NCBI RefSeq assembly: GCF_043195095.1 | Contig: NZ_JBAFWN010000013.1 | DNA: 64,000 nt | DNA from: NCEH01 sp043195095 | Lineage (GTDB): Bacteria; Pseudomonadota; Alphaproteobacteria; Rhizobiales; Xanthobacteraceae | Direction: 5' to 3' (one strand) | Shown: positions 8,191 to 16,177 of the stretch, in pieces | Numbering within the stretch: the stretch's first letter is position 1 | Layout: every line of letters begins with the position of its first letter | Translations under genes and position numbers: made by a program | Notes under the pieces: generated by a model | What the model saw: only the letters and a program-made list of their open reading frames with translations | The model's database searches: none | Told to the model about the DNA's origin: nothing

Positions 8191-9603
8191 TCAGCTGAAC
8201 CGATGGATCATTTCTAAGAGCCGATCACAGGATCGAGCGAGGCTCCGCGTCGGCGCAGTCGCGACACCAAGTAAGAGCCCGGAAGCGGCGCCGTCGGGCG
8301 TCGCATACCAGGGTGAAAGCGGCGCCGGAAACATGCCGAACGTCAAAGCTTCGCGTGCCACGGCCACGTCCGATGCTCTCTTCGACAACTTAAGCAGCAC
8401 GGCCAATCCGGGCGCAGCAACGCGATCCGCGCCGACCGACGCTTGAAAACAATCCAGAACCGCCTGTCGCTTGGCGGCATAGGCGCGCTTGGTGCGCCGG
8501 AGATGGCGCATATAGTGACCTTCATGCATGAACTCGGCAGTCGCGAGTTGCACCGCGGGGCCAGGTGGCGGCGCGAGACACGCTGCCACCTCCGCGAACC
8601 GGGAGATCAGTTCGACCGGCGCGACCAGAAAGCCAAGCCGAAGAGTCGGACTGATCGTCTTGCTGAACGAGCCGATGTGGATGACGCGCCCGTCCCGGTC
8701 GAGCGACGCGAGCGCCGGCGCAGCCCTTCCCGCCAGTTGCAACTCGCTCAGATAGTCGTCTTCGATCACCCAGACCTGGTTCGTCGCTGCCCATTCGAGC
8801 AGACGAAGGCGCCGCTCAAGCGACAAGGTGACCCCCAGTGGCGCCTGCTGACCGGGGGTCACGAGGACGAGCTTGGCATCAGGGTGATGGCGAAGCCCGT
8901 GATCGATATCGATACCGTGGGCATCAATCGGGATCGGAGCCAGGGATAAGCCGGCCAGTTCGAGGCCCTTTCTCGACCATGGAAAGCCGGGATTCTCAAC
9001 CCACGCGATTCTGCCGCTCAGGCTGAGAGCGCTGGCCACCAGTCCCAGCCCGGCGCCAAACCCTGCGGTGATGATGACCTGCGATGGCAGGCAATTAATG
9101 CCGCGGGCGACGGCAAGATAGCCTGCGATTTCGCGCCTCAGCTCAAGCTCGCCGCGAGGGTCGGGATAAAGAGGAGGCGCACTCGCCTCGGCGCGGACCG
9201 CGTGCGCGCGAATGCGCGCGAATAGGGTTGCCGGGAAGGTCTCGGTTGCCGGCACGCCCATTTGGAAGAACGCGGGTCCCTGCGTCATTTCCAGATAGTT
9301 CTCCAGGAACGAGCCGACGTCCGGCGGCAGCTCGCTCTTGGTCGCGGCGCGGGGGCGTTGAGCGACGTGTGTGCCCGTCGCCCTCGATGCCTCGATCAAC
9401 TGGGCGGCGGCGAGCTTCTCGTAGGCGGTCCGCACTGTTCCGCGCGCGACGCCGAGTTGGGCAGCGAGATCCTGCCATGATGGTAAGCGCGCACCCGGCT
9501 CCAGCACGCCATCTTCGATGGCTTTGGCCAACGCCTTTCGGATCTGCTCCGACAGAGGAGCCTTGGCCGAACGATCGACATTCAAGTTCAGTCGCTTATT
9601 CAC
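8191..9603 (-). CDS. MocR/PdxR-type transcriptional regulator (GntR HTH + aminotransferase fold)
   Basis: A 470-residue chimeric regulator. Residues about 1-85 are a GntR winged helix (LPSWQDLAAQLGVARGTVRTAYEKL) and the rest is a class I aminotransferase-like domain that binds pyridoxal phosphate. The PLP lysine is in GSFSKTISPTLRLGF, and the aspartate region VIEDDYLSEL is present. I chose the GTG at 9603 because the preceding in-frame residues are antisense to the neighbour's start region and lack family similarity. It is transcribed away from the cupin operon across a 90-bp gap holding an inverted repeat, so it most likely controls that operon and itself. The ligand is unknown; related proteins sense PLP, GABA or taurine. 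Confidence 0.88.
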   Translation of the reverse strand: MNKRLNLNVDRSAKAPLSEQIRKALAKAIEDGVLEPGARLPSWQDLAAQLGVARGTVRTAYEKLAAAQLIEASRATGTHVAQRPRAATKSELPPDVGSFLENYLEMTQGPAFFQMGVPATETFPATLFARIRAHAVRAEASAPPLYPDPRGELELRREIAGYLAVARGINCLPSQVIITAGFGAGLGLVASALSLSGRIAWVENPGFPWSRKGLELAGLSLAPIPIDAHGIDIDHGLRHHPDAKLVLVTPGQQAPLGVTLSLERRLRLLEWAATNQVWVIEDDYLSELQLAGRAAPALASLDRDGRVIHIGSFSKTISPTLRLGFLVAPVELISRFAEVAACLAPPPGPAVQLATAEFMHEGHYMRHLRRTKRAYAAKRQAVLDCFQASVGADRVAAPGLAVLLKLSKRASDVAVAREALTFGMFPAPLSPWYATPDGAASGLLLGVATAPTRSLARSCDRLLEMIHRFS

Positions 9604-9614
9604 GCCACCATAGT

Positions 9615-9631
9615 ACACGATTTCTTCGTGT
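9615..9631. promoter_or_regulatory. Candidate operator between the MocR gene and the cupin gene
   Basis: ACACGA and TCGTGT form an inverted repeat with a 5-base spacer, 12 bases upstream of the regulator's start and inside the shared promoter gap. Binding by the MocR-type regulator is inferred from position only. Confidence 0.35.
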
Positions 9632-9693
9632 TCTTGGTTCTTTTGTCTGGCCCAAAATGGGTCATCTTCCGGGGCATCAGAAGGAGAAACCCC

Positions 9694-10113
9694 GTGAAGG
9701 CCAGAACCATCATCCCTGCCATCTGGATCGCGTTTGCCTCCGTGATCGCCGGGCCCGCCTCGGCCCATGACGGTCAGACCGAGACGGTCGCGCGCAAATT
9801 CGGCCAGGCGATTCCGAACATCCCCGGCAAGTCGCTCGTGGTCGTGGAAGTCGACTATGCGCCGGGCGCGGCTTCCCCGTCGCACCGGCACGCCAAGTCA
9901 GCGTTCATCTATGCCTATGTGCTTTCGGGCGAGATCGAATCGAAGGTGAACGACGGCGAGACCCGCATCTACAGTGCCGGCGAGAGCTGGTCCGAACCGC
10001 CGGACGCGATCCATTCGATCAGCCGCAACGCGAGCAAGACCGAGCCGGCGAAATTGCTGGCGGTCTTCGTCGTCGATTCCGACGACAAGACACTCACCAC
10101 CCCCGTCAAGTGA
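9694..10113 (+). CDS. Exported cupin-domain protein
   Basis: A 139-residue protein with a signal peptide ending at about ASA-HDG and one conserved cupin barrel. The metal-binding motif HRHAKSAFIYAYVLSGEIE and the second motif GESWSEPPDAIHSISRN fit small cupins that act on or bind a small molecule. The start at GTG 9694 is supported by AAGGAG at 9681-9686, about 7 bases upstream; the longer frame starting at 9628 lacks such a site and would bury the signal peptide. It is the first gene of a plus-strand operon with the AhpD-like and HD proteins. Substrate unknown. Confidence 0.82.
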   Translation: MKARTIIPAIWIAFASVIAGPASAHDGQTETVARKFGQAIPNIPGKSLVVVEVDYAPGAASPSHRHAKSAFIYAYVLSGEIESKVNDGETRIYSAGESWSEPPDAIHSISRNASKTEPAKLLAVFVVDSDDKTLTTPVK

Positions 10114-10131
10114 GATGGAAGTAACCTGAAA

Positions 10132-10587
10132 ATGACCAACAGGCTCGATTACAATCAGATTGCTCCCAACGGCGCCAAGGCGCTCGGCGGCGTCTATGGC
10201 TATGTCCTGCAGAGCGGCCTGCCCGGCGAACTGGTGGACCTTGTCTATCTGCGGATCTCGCAGATCAACAACTGCGCCTATTGCCTCGACATGCACACGC
10301 GCGAACTCATCAAGAGGGGCGTGAAGGTCGAGAAGCTCGCGCTGGTGCAGGCGTGGGCGGAAGGCGGCAGCCTCTTCAGCCAGGCCGAGCGTGCCGCGCT
10401 CGCCTGGGCCGAGAGCGTGACGCTCGTCGCCGAGACCGGCGTGCCGGACAGCGCCTACAAGGCCGCGCGGGAGGTTTTCGACGAGAAGCAGCTCGTCGAC
10501 CTCACAATCGCGATCAGCGTGATGAACAGCTACAATCGCATGGCCATCAGCTTCCGCAACACGCCGCAGGCCGTGCTCGAAAATTGA
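10132..10587 (+). CDS. Carboxymuconolactone decarboxylase / AhpD-like protein
   Basis: A 151-residue all-helical protein of the CMD/AhpD superfamily. The redox motif NNCAYCLDMHTREL (CxxC followed by His) is the alkylhydroperoxidase-core signature, so a peroxidase or thiol-disulfide role is more likely than lactone decarboxylation. It starts 18 bases after the cupin gene and ends 13 bases before the HD-protein gene, so all three are probably co-transcribed. A cupin plus AhpD-like pair under a regulator is a common detoxification arrangement, but the substrate is not known here. Confidence 0.85.
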   Translation: MTNRLDYNQIAPNGAKALGGVYGYVLQSGLPGELVDLVYLRISQINNCAYCLDMHTRELIKRGVKVEKLALVQAWAEGGSLFSQAERAALAWAESVTLVAETGVPDSAYKAAREVFDEKQLVDLTIAISVMNSYNRMAISFRNTPQAVLEN

Positions 10588-10600
10588 TGGAGTACGAGCC

Positions 10601-11245
10601 ATGCCCATGGATGAGATTTCCGGGACAAGGATCCCCGACAGCAAGATTGCGCGTGAGGTGACCGAGTTCATTCGGGACACCGAAGGCGATCTGCTCTTCC
10701 ATCACTCGGTCCGGGTCTATTTCTGGGGAGCCATGACGGGAAGCCGGAGGGGTATGACCTTTGACCCGGAGCTGCTCTATACGGCCGCCATGTTTCACGA
10801 CATCGGCCTTACCACCCGCTATGAGAATAGCCAGCTACGCTTCGAAGTGGACGGCGCCAATGCCGCGCGTGATTTCCTGCGGGAGCATGGCATCTCCGAA
10901 AGCGATATCGAGATCGTCTGGAACGCCGTCGCTCTCCACACCACGCCTGGCATACCGGAATTCATGCGCCCGGAGATCGCGCTGGTGCAGGCGGGGGCCG
11001 GCATGGATGTCGCCGGCCGCGGCTATGACGAATTTACTGACGCGCAGCGCGATTCCGTCATCGCCGCCTTCCCCCGGGAAGCCGACTTCAAGCACGGGAT
11101 CATCGACGCCTTCTACCGGGGCATGAAGCACCGTCCGCACAGCACGTTCGGAACGTTCAACGACGATGTCCTGGCGTTCAAGGATCCGAACTTTCGGCGG
11201 GTCGACATGTGCAGCATCATCCTTGCTTCAAACTGGAATAGCTGA
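10601..11245 (+). CDS. HD-domain hydrolase, cyanamide-hydratase-like
   Basis: A 214-residue HD-superfamily protein. Metal-binding positions are visible in HHSVRVYFWG, the HD pair in AAMFHDIGL, a histidine in VALHTTPG, and an aspartate in AGAGMDVAGRG, the order seen in cyanamide hydratase/DDI-like and other HD hydrolases. It is cytosolic, with no signal peptide, and is the last gene of the MocR-linked operon. A hydrolase of a small nitrile-like or nucleotide substrate is plausible; I cannot choose between them from the sequence. Confidence 0.8.
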   Translation: MPMDEISGTRIPDSKIAREVTEFIRDTEGDLLFHHSVRVYFWGAMTGSRRGMTFDPELLYTAAMFHDIGLTTRYENSQLRFEVDGANAARDFLREHGISESDIEIVWNAVALHTTPGIPEFMRPEIALVQAGAGMDVAGRGYDEFTDAQRDSVIAAFPREADFKHGIIDAFYRGMKHRPHSTFGTFNDDVLAFKDPNFRRVDMCSIILASNWNS

Positions 11246-11751
11246 ACGGAAGCCGCTTCTGGTCCGAAGCCGAGGCTTCGATCCTGGACTCATCCACACC
11301 GGCATTGTGACGGGTCAGCCTGCCCGGTTCCGAGCCCGGGAATGCCAGGCACTGCCAGTCCGACCGTCCGCTTTGGCCGTCTCTGACCCCAAACCTGCCA
11401 GTCCGCAATCGGTCCCCGAAGCAGACGTCTAACCGGCGGCAGTGGCGGTTGATTTGCTGACGCGTCGACAAGACCTAGCCTAGTCGAGCCCCTGTGCCGG
11501 CTGCACAGAGGCGCGGTCCCGGTAGCCACTACAACCTGATGTTGTGGCTAATTAAACGGCAACAAGCGTTGGTGTTTCGGAACGACCGCTTGCGCGCACG
11601 TCGCCAACGGCAAGGCTGAACGTCTTAGATTGCGCTAATATCTTTGAAAAAGTCGGGGGTGATTGCTCGCGAGGTTCTTCGTACACGGCGGGCCAAGTAA
11701 CGCCCCGGACTTTTTCAACGATGTCCCGCCATAAGCGGACATTTCAACCAC
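11246..11751. other. Intergenic region, 506 bp, contains a 75-bp inverted-repeat element
   Basis: No gene is convincing here. The region lies between the ends of the HD-protein gene and the Crp/Fnr gene, which converge. Its only clear structure is the inverted repeat listed separately at 11644-11718. Confidence 0.5.
11644..11718. repeat. 75-bp element bounded by 11-bp inverted repeats
   Basis: TTGAAAAAGTC opens and GACTTTTTCAA closes this segment, a perfect 11-bp inverted repeat. The match extends further inward (GGGG / CCCC) with one extra base. The core of about 53 bases is not coding. The ends resemble those of small insertion elements, so it could be a miniature inverted-repeat element or a solo hairpin; it also sits where convergent genes end and could help terminate transcription. 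Confidence 0.45.
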
Positions 11752-12450
11752 TCAATCGACACCGTCATATGTGAACGACTGGAGCGCGTCGGCATCGACA
11801 ATCCTTATGCGATTGTAACCCAGTTCGACCCATCCTTGCGTTTGCATTCGTTTGAGCAACCGGCTGACGACGTCGCGCGACGCGTTGGCGATCTCGCCAA
11901 GCTCGGACTGCGTCATCATGACCTCGTGCGGCGGCGGTGAAGGATCGGCCACCGATGCACCTGAAATTCGCAATAGCGCGGCCGAAATGCGACGGTCCGT
12001 AGAGCGAATGAGGAGATCGCTGACGACGTGGATCGCCAGCTTCATGTTTTCTTCAGCCAGCGCGCCAATCCGCTGGATGGCCGATGGATCTTCCGTCCTT
12101 AGCTTGTTGACCCCAGCGATGGGGAGGTGCAGTGCGGAGCCGGGTTCGATCGCACGAAACGTGAAGACGCGAGTTTGGCCCGAAAGCGCTGGACCGGTAC
12201 CGATCCAATTGTATCTGCGAAGAACATGAGCCACGCGCGATAGCGACCGCCCGACCATCACCTCGGCGGCAAATCCGCCCTCCAGCAGTCCGTATATGCC
12301 ACCGGCGGCATCGCCGATGCGGTAGAGGTACTCGCCTTTGGCGAAATTGACCAAATAGCCCTGGCGAAAGAGCGCATTCTGGAACGAGACCGGCTGGCGC
12401 GAAAGCCAACCGGCTGAAGCAAGAATGCGTTCAGCGTCGGCCCTGTCCAT
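11752..12450 (-). CDS. Crp/Fnr-family transcriptional regulator
   Basis: A 232-residue one-component regulator with an N-terminal cyclic-nucleotide-binding-like beta barrel (about residues 15-140) and a C-terminal winged helix with recognition segment MTQSELGEIANASRDVVSRLLKRM. No Fnr-type cysteine cluster is present, and the cAMP-binding residues of Crp are not obvious, so the signal is unknown. The ATG at 12450 is preferred over the GTG at 12456 because GAGGGG stands about 8 bases before it. It is divergent from the choloylglycine-hydrolase-family gene 120 bp away, which is its likeliest target. Confidence 0.85.
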   Translation of the reverse strand: MDRADAERILASAGWLSRQPVSFQNALFRQGYLVNFAKGEYLYRIGDAAGGIYGLLEGGFAAEVMVGRSLSRVAHVLRRYNWIGTGPALSGQTRVFTFRAIEPGSALHLPIAGVNKLRTEDPSAIQRIGALAEENMKLAIHVVSDLLIRSTDRRISAALLRISGASVADPSPPPHEVMMTQSELGEIANASRDVVSRLLKRMQTQGWVELGYNRIRIVDADALQSFTYDGVD

Positions 12451-12570
12451 TCGCACTGCCCCTCATTGCCCTCATAGCCATAACCATTTTTTTTGACGAT
12501 TGTTGTGTTTGCAGCAAAGGGGCCAAAAAATCGGTGTTACACGCGACCCGTTGTTTTTGGGGGAACCGAA

Positions 12571-13635
12571 ATGATCTCACGCCGGACTTCACGTTACGCT
12601 GCGATTGGACTTGCATTCACCCTCTCATTAGGCGCTGCGGTGCCCATCGCGTCTGCCTGTACCAGAATTTTCCTGAACGAAGCTGGCGGACCATACGTGG
12701 TCGCGCGCAGCATGGATTGGGCGACGACCACGGAGCCGGTCCTGACCGTGCTTCCACGCGGGATGGCGCGCGACGGGTCCATGGCCGGGCCCCACGCCGT
12801 GTTCCCGAGCAATCCGATGAAATGGACCTCCAAATACGGCAGCGTCGTCACCACCATCTACGGGGTCGGCACCGCTGACGGGATCAACGAGAAGGGACTT
12901 GCCGCGCATATGCTGTATTTTCCGCCCGCCGATTTCGGCGCGCGCGACGAAGCAAAACCCGGCATCCAGTCCGCACTGTGGGCGCAGTACGTGCTAGACA
13001 ATTCGGCGACGGTCGCGGAAGCGATCGAAAACGTCGAGAAGGTTCAGATCATCCTGGTCGAAGTCGATGTCGGCGGACAGAAGCAGCGCGGCACCGTTCA
13101 CCTTGCGATCGAGGATGCGGCCGGCGACTCGGCGGTGCTCGAATATATCGACGGCAAGCTGGTCGTCTATCATGGCCCGCAGTACAAGGTCATGACTAAC
13201 GCGCCGGCCTACAATGAGCAGTTGAAGATGCTCGCCGAACGCGACTTCGCAAACCCGACGATGGAGACCGACGTTCCCGGCAACGTCAACCCGCGCGACC
13301 GTTTTCAACGCGCCAGCTACTACCTCTCGACGTTGACAAAGCCGGGGACGGAACGCGCCGCGATCGCCGGCATGTTCACGTTGATCCGCTCGGTCTCGAT
13401 CCCGTTTGGTGCACCGGTCAACGACTCGACGTTCGACACCGAATATCGCGTCGTCAGCGACCTCAGCAACAAGCGCTATTATTTCGAGCTCACCACCGGG
13501 CCGAACGTTGTCTGGATCGACGTCGACAAGCTCAACCTCGATCAGGGCGCGCCGGCAATGACGCTCGATCCCCACAACGACGATCTCACCGGCAACGTCA
13601 CCGACAAGTTCCAAGCGGCGACGGCGCCGTTCTGA
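12571..13635 (+). CDS. Exported choloylglycine hydrolase / penicillin-V-acylase family amidase
   Basis: A 354-residue Ntn-hydrolase of the linear amide C-N hydrolase family (bile salt hydrolase, penicillin V acylase; some members act as acyl-homoserine-lactone acylases). A signal peptide (residues 1-28) ends so that the catalytic Cys of SACTRIF becomes the mature N terminus. Other family positions are visible: the R-x-MDW segment (ARSMDWAT), the Asn of TNAPAYNEQ, and the late Arg region. The ATG at 12571 follows GGGGGAACC and gives the complete signal peptide. Its periplasmic position and the LuxR-type protein elsewhere in the window make lactone or bile-acid cleavage possible; the substrate is not determined. 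Confidence 0.87.
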   Translation: MISRRTSRYAAIGLAFTLSLGAAVPIASACTRIFLNEAGGPYVVARSMDWATTTEPVLTVLPRGMARDGSMAGPHAVFPSNPMKWTSKYGSVVTTIYGVGTADGINEKGLAAHMLYFPPADFGARDEAKPGIQSALWAQYVLDNSATVAEAIENVEKVQIILVEVDVGGQKQRGTVHLAIEDAAGDSAVLEYIDGKLVVYHGPQYKVMTNAPAYNEQLKMLAERDFANPTMETDVPGNVNPRDRFQRASYYLSTLTKPGTERAAIAGMFTLIRSVSIPFGAPVNDSTFDTEYRVVSDLSNKRYYFELTTGPNVVWIDVDKLNLDQGAPAMTLDPHNDDLTGNVTDKFQAATAPF

Positions 13636-13645
13636 GCTAGTATCA

Positions 13646-13674
13646 ACACCCGCTGCCCCGGGGGCCGCGGGTGT
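13646..13674 (+). terminator. Hairpin downstream of the amidase gene
   Basis: ACACCCGC and GCGGGTGT form a perfect 8-bp inverted repeat 10 bases after the stop codon, with a GC-rich loop that can pair further. No T-run follows, so it is an intrinsic-like terminator at best. Confidence 0.45.
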
Positions 13675-13684
13675 GGATGATGCC

Positions 13685-13850
13685 ATGACAACGAATACCC
13701 GCCCCAGGTCAAAAGAGTACCTCGCGGCACATGGCGGCCCGTTCTACGATCTGCAATCCGACTCGAGCTTCTAAGAGAAGGCGCCTTTCGCGCAGGCCCC
13801 CGTGCTTTGCATCGCTTGGGGCGTTCCGGTCGTCCTTTCGCCGCTCGTCC
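13685..13850 (+). pseudogene. Decayed membrane-protein gene, N-terminal remnant
   Basis: An ATG at 13685 opens a frame reading SKEYLAAHGGPFYDLQ and stops after 29 codons. The adjacent frame then continues as LELLREGAFRAGPRAL, and a third frame as VLCIAWGVPVVLS. Joined, these look like the start of one protein (soluble N terminus followed by a first transmembrane helix) broken by at least two frameshifts. I recognise the pattern as that of a small membrane-protein family without assigned function, from memory and not from a search. Nothing beyond about 13850 can be joined to it. Confidence 0.4.
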
Positions 13851-14180
13851 GCGTCGATGTTCTCTCGAAAATCAGAGGGACCAATTTGGATCAGACGACG
13901 ACGTTATCCGCGTCTACCCGAACGCCGCTTTTGAGGGTTCCCACCGTGAAACTGACAGTCCGCTTTCGGCCCCAATCAAGACTCGCGACTTCCTGAACGA
14001 GACGTTCGCTTCTGGCACTCCTTGCTCATTTGGGTGGACAATACAAACAGCCGCTTTCCACCCTCCTGCGACATTCGGAATTTCTGCTTCGGGGCAGGGT
14101 CAGAATGACCTTCCACGACCGGGACGGAGGTTTCTGCGCGGGTACCAGGCGTCAGATTCTATCCACAACATTCGTTTGGC
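13851..14180. other. Intergenic region, 330 bp, nothing recognised
   Basis: No family, RNA or repeat could be recognised. A plus-strand open frame crosses the region but has no ribosome site, is low in typical codon bias, and overlaps the 3' end of the exported-protein gene that follows. Confidence 0.5.
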
Positions 14181-14678
14181 TCACTTGAAGGAAGGATGTT
14201 TGTTAGGGAGCTGCAGGTCCTCGTTGGCCCTCGCAATTTCCGCATCGAACGCATCATGATGATCGCCGTGGCTACTGACGAACTCTTTGACCGAAGACGC
14301 TGCCGATCTTTCACACCAGTTAGCAAGTCGCGCGCGTTCTTCGCTTTGCTTTGGTCCGTAGCGCTCTCTGATAGCGAGCAACGCACCGATGCGCGCTGCA
14401 TTCGCCGAACGGACCACAACTTCCGTCGCCTCAGCTTGAGGCAAACCGGAGATCACCTCGCTTCGAACGTGCAGCATGAGCTGTTGCGCATCGCCGACAC
14501 TGCCTCTTGTCCTTTCTATGATCGATGGATCGTATTGAGCGCAATATACTACAAGATTGTGAGCAATATCTGCTTTCGCAAGAATTCGCACGAGACTGTC
14601 ATCATCGGCGGCAAACGCTGGTGTCAAACAAGCGGAAAGTAGAATTGCGCCTGTTCCGATTTTCCACTCGCGTTTCAT
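14181..14678 (-). CDS. Exported protein of unknown function
   Basis: A 165-residue protein with a clear signal peptide (MKREWKIGTGAILLSACLTPAFA, cleavage before ADDDS). The mature part is helical and charged, with two cysteines (VYCAQYD and NWCERS) that could form a disulfide in the periplasm. It has no domain I recognise. It lies 85 bp downstream of the cytochrome b561 gene on the same strand, so it could be the last gene of the copper-island operon. Its lower GC content than the neighbours suggests separate acquisition. Confidence 0.65.
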   Translation of the reverse strand: MKREWKIGTGAILLSACLTPAFAADDDSLVRILAKADIAHNLVVYCAQYDPSIIERTRGSVGDAQQLMLHVRSEVISGLPQAEATEVVVRSANAARIGALLAIRERYGPKQSEERARLANWCERSAASSVKEFVSSHGDHHDAFDAEIARANEDLQLPNKHPSFK

Positions 14679-14763
14679 TGTCGAGTCCCTGGGGGCTGGC
14701 CTCTGTATTGAGCCGTCCTGATTTAGAGGACGCCAGTCAGGACCGCACCTGACCCATTCGTGG

Positions 14764-15327
14764 TCATTTCGCGGTTCGAACCCCCGTGATCATTCGACGA
14801 AGAACCTCGTCGCGCCGGATGAGATGGTGCCAGAGGGCTGCGCTCACGTGAACGACCACGACGGCGAGCAGCGACCATGTGAGAACCCGATGGATTGGGG
14901 CAAAGGCAGCGCTGTCCACGTACATCGCGGCGGTGCCAGTAATGGGCAGCGCGAAGAGCAGGCCGTACAGCAGCGCGTGACTAATCGCTGCCCCCCAACG
15001 CGTGATCTGCGAGGAGGCCGCTGGCAGCGGCGGGACACCATGAAGATATCTGAGGCCGATACGGACTACTGCGAAGGCCAGAACAAGCCAGCCGCCCCAG
15101 GCGTGGACGCGGTGCAGGAAGAGGTCGAATGGAGCCGGCTGCATGAAGGCATGCGTCATGTGGGTGCGGGCAATGGCCCATGACGTGGGAATCTGGGTCA
15201 GGCACAGCAGGACCACGCCCCAATGCAAGAGCCGCTGGACCACGGAATAGCCTGCTGCAGGGCGTGCAACCAAGAGCGCGCTGGTTAGCCGGCTTGCCTT
15301 CCGAATGCTCCCCGATTGTTCGTCCAT
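14764..15327 (-). CDS. Cytochrome b561-family protein
   Basis: A 187-residue, four-helix membrane protein of the bacterial cytochrome b561 (CybB) family, which binds two b-type hemes and passes electrons from quinol. Likely heme ligands are the His of QRLLHWGVV, the His pair HRVHAWGGW, a His in ISHALLYG, and VVVHVSAALWHH near the C terminus. It starts 10 bases after the DUF411 gene in the minus-strand copper operon, suggesting that the operon includes redox handling of metal or thiols in the membrane. Confidence 0.85.
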   Translation of the reverse strand: MDEQSGSIRKASRLTSALLVARPAAGYSVVQRLLHWGVVLLCLTQIPTSWAIARTHMTHAFMQPAPFDLFLHRVHAWGGWLVLAFAVVRIGLRYLHGVPPLPAASSQITRWGAAISHALLYGLLFALPITGTAAMYVDSAAFAPIHRVLTWSLLAVVVVHVSAALWHHLIRRDEVLRRMITGVRTAK

Positions 15328-15337
15328 GGCTGTGCGC

Positions 15338-15811
15338 TCAGCTCGGAATCGGGCTGGCGCCGCGGAAGCGCATGAACAGGTTCGGCGTTTCGGAACCGAA
15401 AGCCATCACGTCGTAGGTCTCGGGTTCCATCCCCGCGACGTCCATGCCCGGCGATCCCACCGGCATGCCGGCAACGGCGATGCCGCGTACGGACGGACGC
15501 GCGGCCAGGAGCCGGATCAATGCCGTGGCTGGAACATGGCCTTCGAGAAGGTAGCTTTCGACCTCGGCCGTGTGGCAGGACCAGAGGGCCGAGGGAATCC
15601 CAAAGCGAACTTTGATTGCGTTCATCCTGGGCTCCTCGACGATCGTCGTGGGAAAGCCGGCCTTCGCGACGTGGTCGGCCCAAGCGCCGCAACAGGCGCA
15701 GGACGGATCCTTGTAAACCGTGACGAGAGGTTGGCCGGCGGCCCTGGCAGGGACTGGCGCGAGCAGCGTCGCGCCTGCGAGCAGGAGCACGCGTCTGCGA
15801 TCCATGTTCAT
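15338..15811 (-). CDS. DUF411 metal-binding exported protein
   Basis: A 157-residue DUF411 protein. After a signal peptide (cleaved near ARA-AGQP) it has the family's thioredoxin-like start VTVYKDPSCACCGAWADH, with a CxCC cysteine cluster, then WSCHTAEV and GIAVAGMPVGSPGM. Members of this family occur in copper-resistance loci and are thought to bind or pass on metal in the periplasm. GGAGG about 8 bases before the ATG at 15811 supports the start. It lies between the CusF-like and cytochrome b561 genes. Confidence 0.88.
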   Translation of the reverse strand: MNMDRRRVLLLAGATLLAPVPARAAGQPLVTVYKDPSCACCGAWADHVAKAGFPTTIVEEPRMNAIKVRFGIPSALWSCHTAEVESYLLEGHVPATALIRLLAARPSVRGIAVAGMPVGSPGMDVAGMEPETYDVMAFGSETPNLFMRFRGASPIPS

Positions 15812-15867
15812 CGGGTGGTCCTCCGGGGGAGGGGGAGCGCCGCAGCGCTCCCCGGGATAGCGAGATG

Positions 15868-16152
15868 TTAGTTCGCCTTGGCGATCTTGGTGACCGTCAG
15901 ACGGCCGCTCACTCGATCGGCCTCGAACTTCACCTTGTCGCCGACCTTGACCGCTTTCAGCATGGCCGGGTCGGCGACGGCGAACACCATGGTCATGCCG
16001 TCCATGTCGAGATTCTTGATCGGCCCATGCTTGAGCGTGACCTTGCCCTGGGCCTGGTCGATCTTGGTGATCTGTCCATCGACCGGAGCCGCCTGCGCCA
16101 AGGCGGCGGTCGAAAACGCGGAGATCGCCGCTGCCATTATAAGCTTACGCAT
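15868..16152 (-). CDS. cusF: CusF-like periplasmic copper/silver chaperone
   Basis: A 94-residue exported protein with a signal peptide ending in ALA-QAAP and one OB-fold CusF domain. The metal-site segment KHGPIKNLDMDGMTMVF contains the His, the Trp-equivalent region and the two Met residues that bind Cu+ or Ag+ in CusF, which hands metal to the CusCBA pump. It lies 25 bases after the cupredoxin gene. The pump genes are on the opposite arm of the same island. Confidence 0.88.
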   Translation of the reverse strand: MRKLIMAAAISAFSTAALAQAAPVDGQITKIDQAQGKVTLKHGPIKNLDMDGMTMVFAVADPAMLKAVKVGDKVKFEADRVSGRLTVTKIAKAN

Positions 16153-16177
16153 AATTATGCTCCTTTGTTGAGTGCAA

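Noticed and set aside
13807..14259. 150-residue plus-strand open frame
   Set aside because: Overlaps the pseudogene pieces and the 3' end of the exported-protein gene; no ribosome site or family.
14715..14743. Inverted repeat GTCCTGA / TCAGGAC
   Set aside because: Seven-base arms with a long loop and no T-run; too weak to call a terminator.
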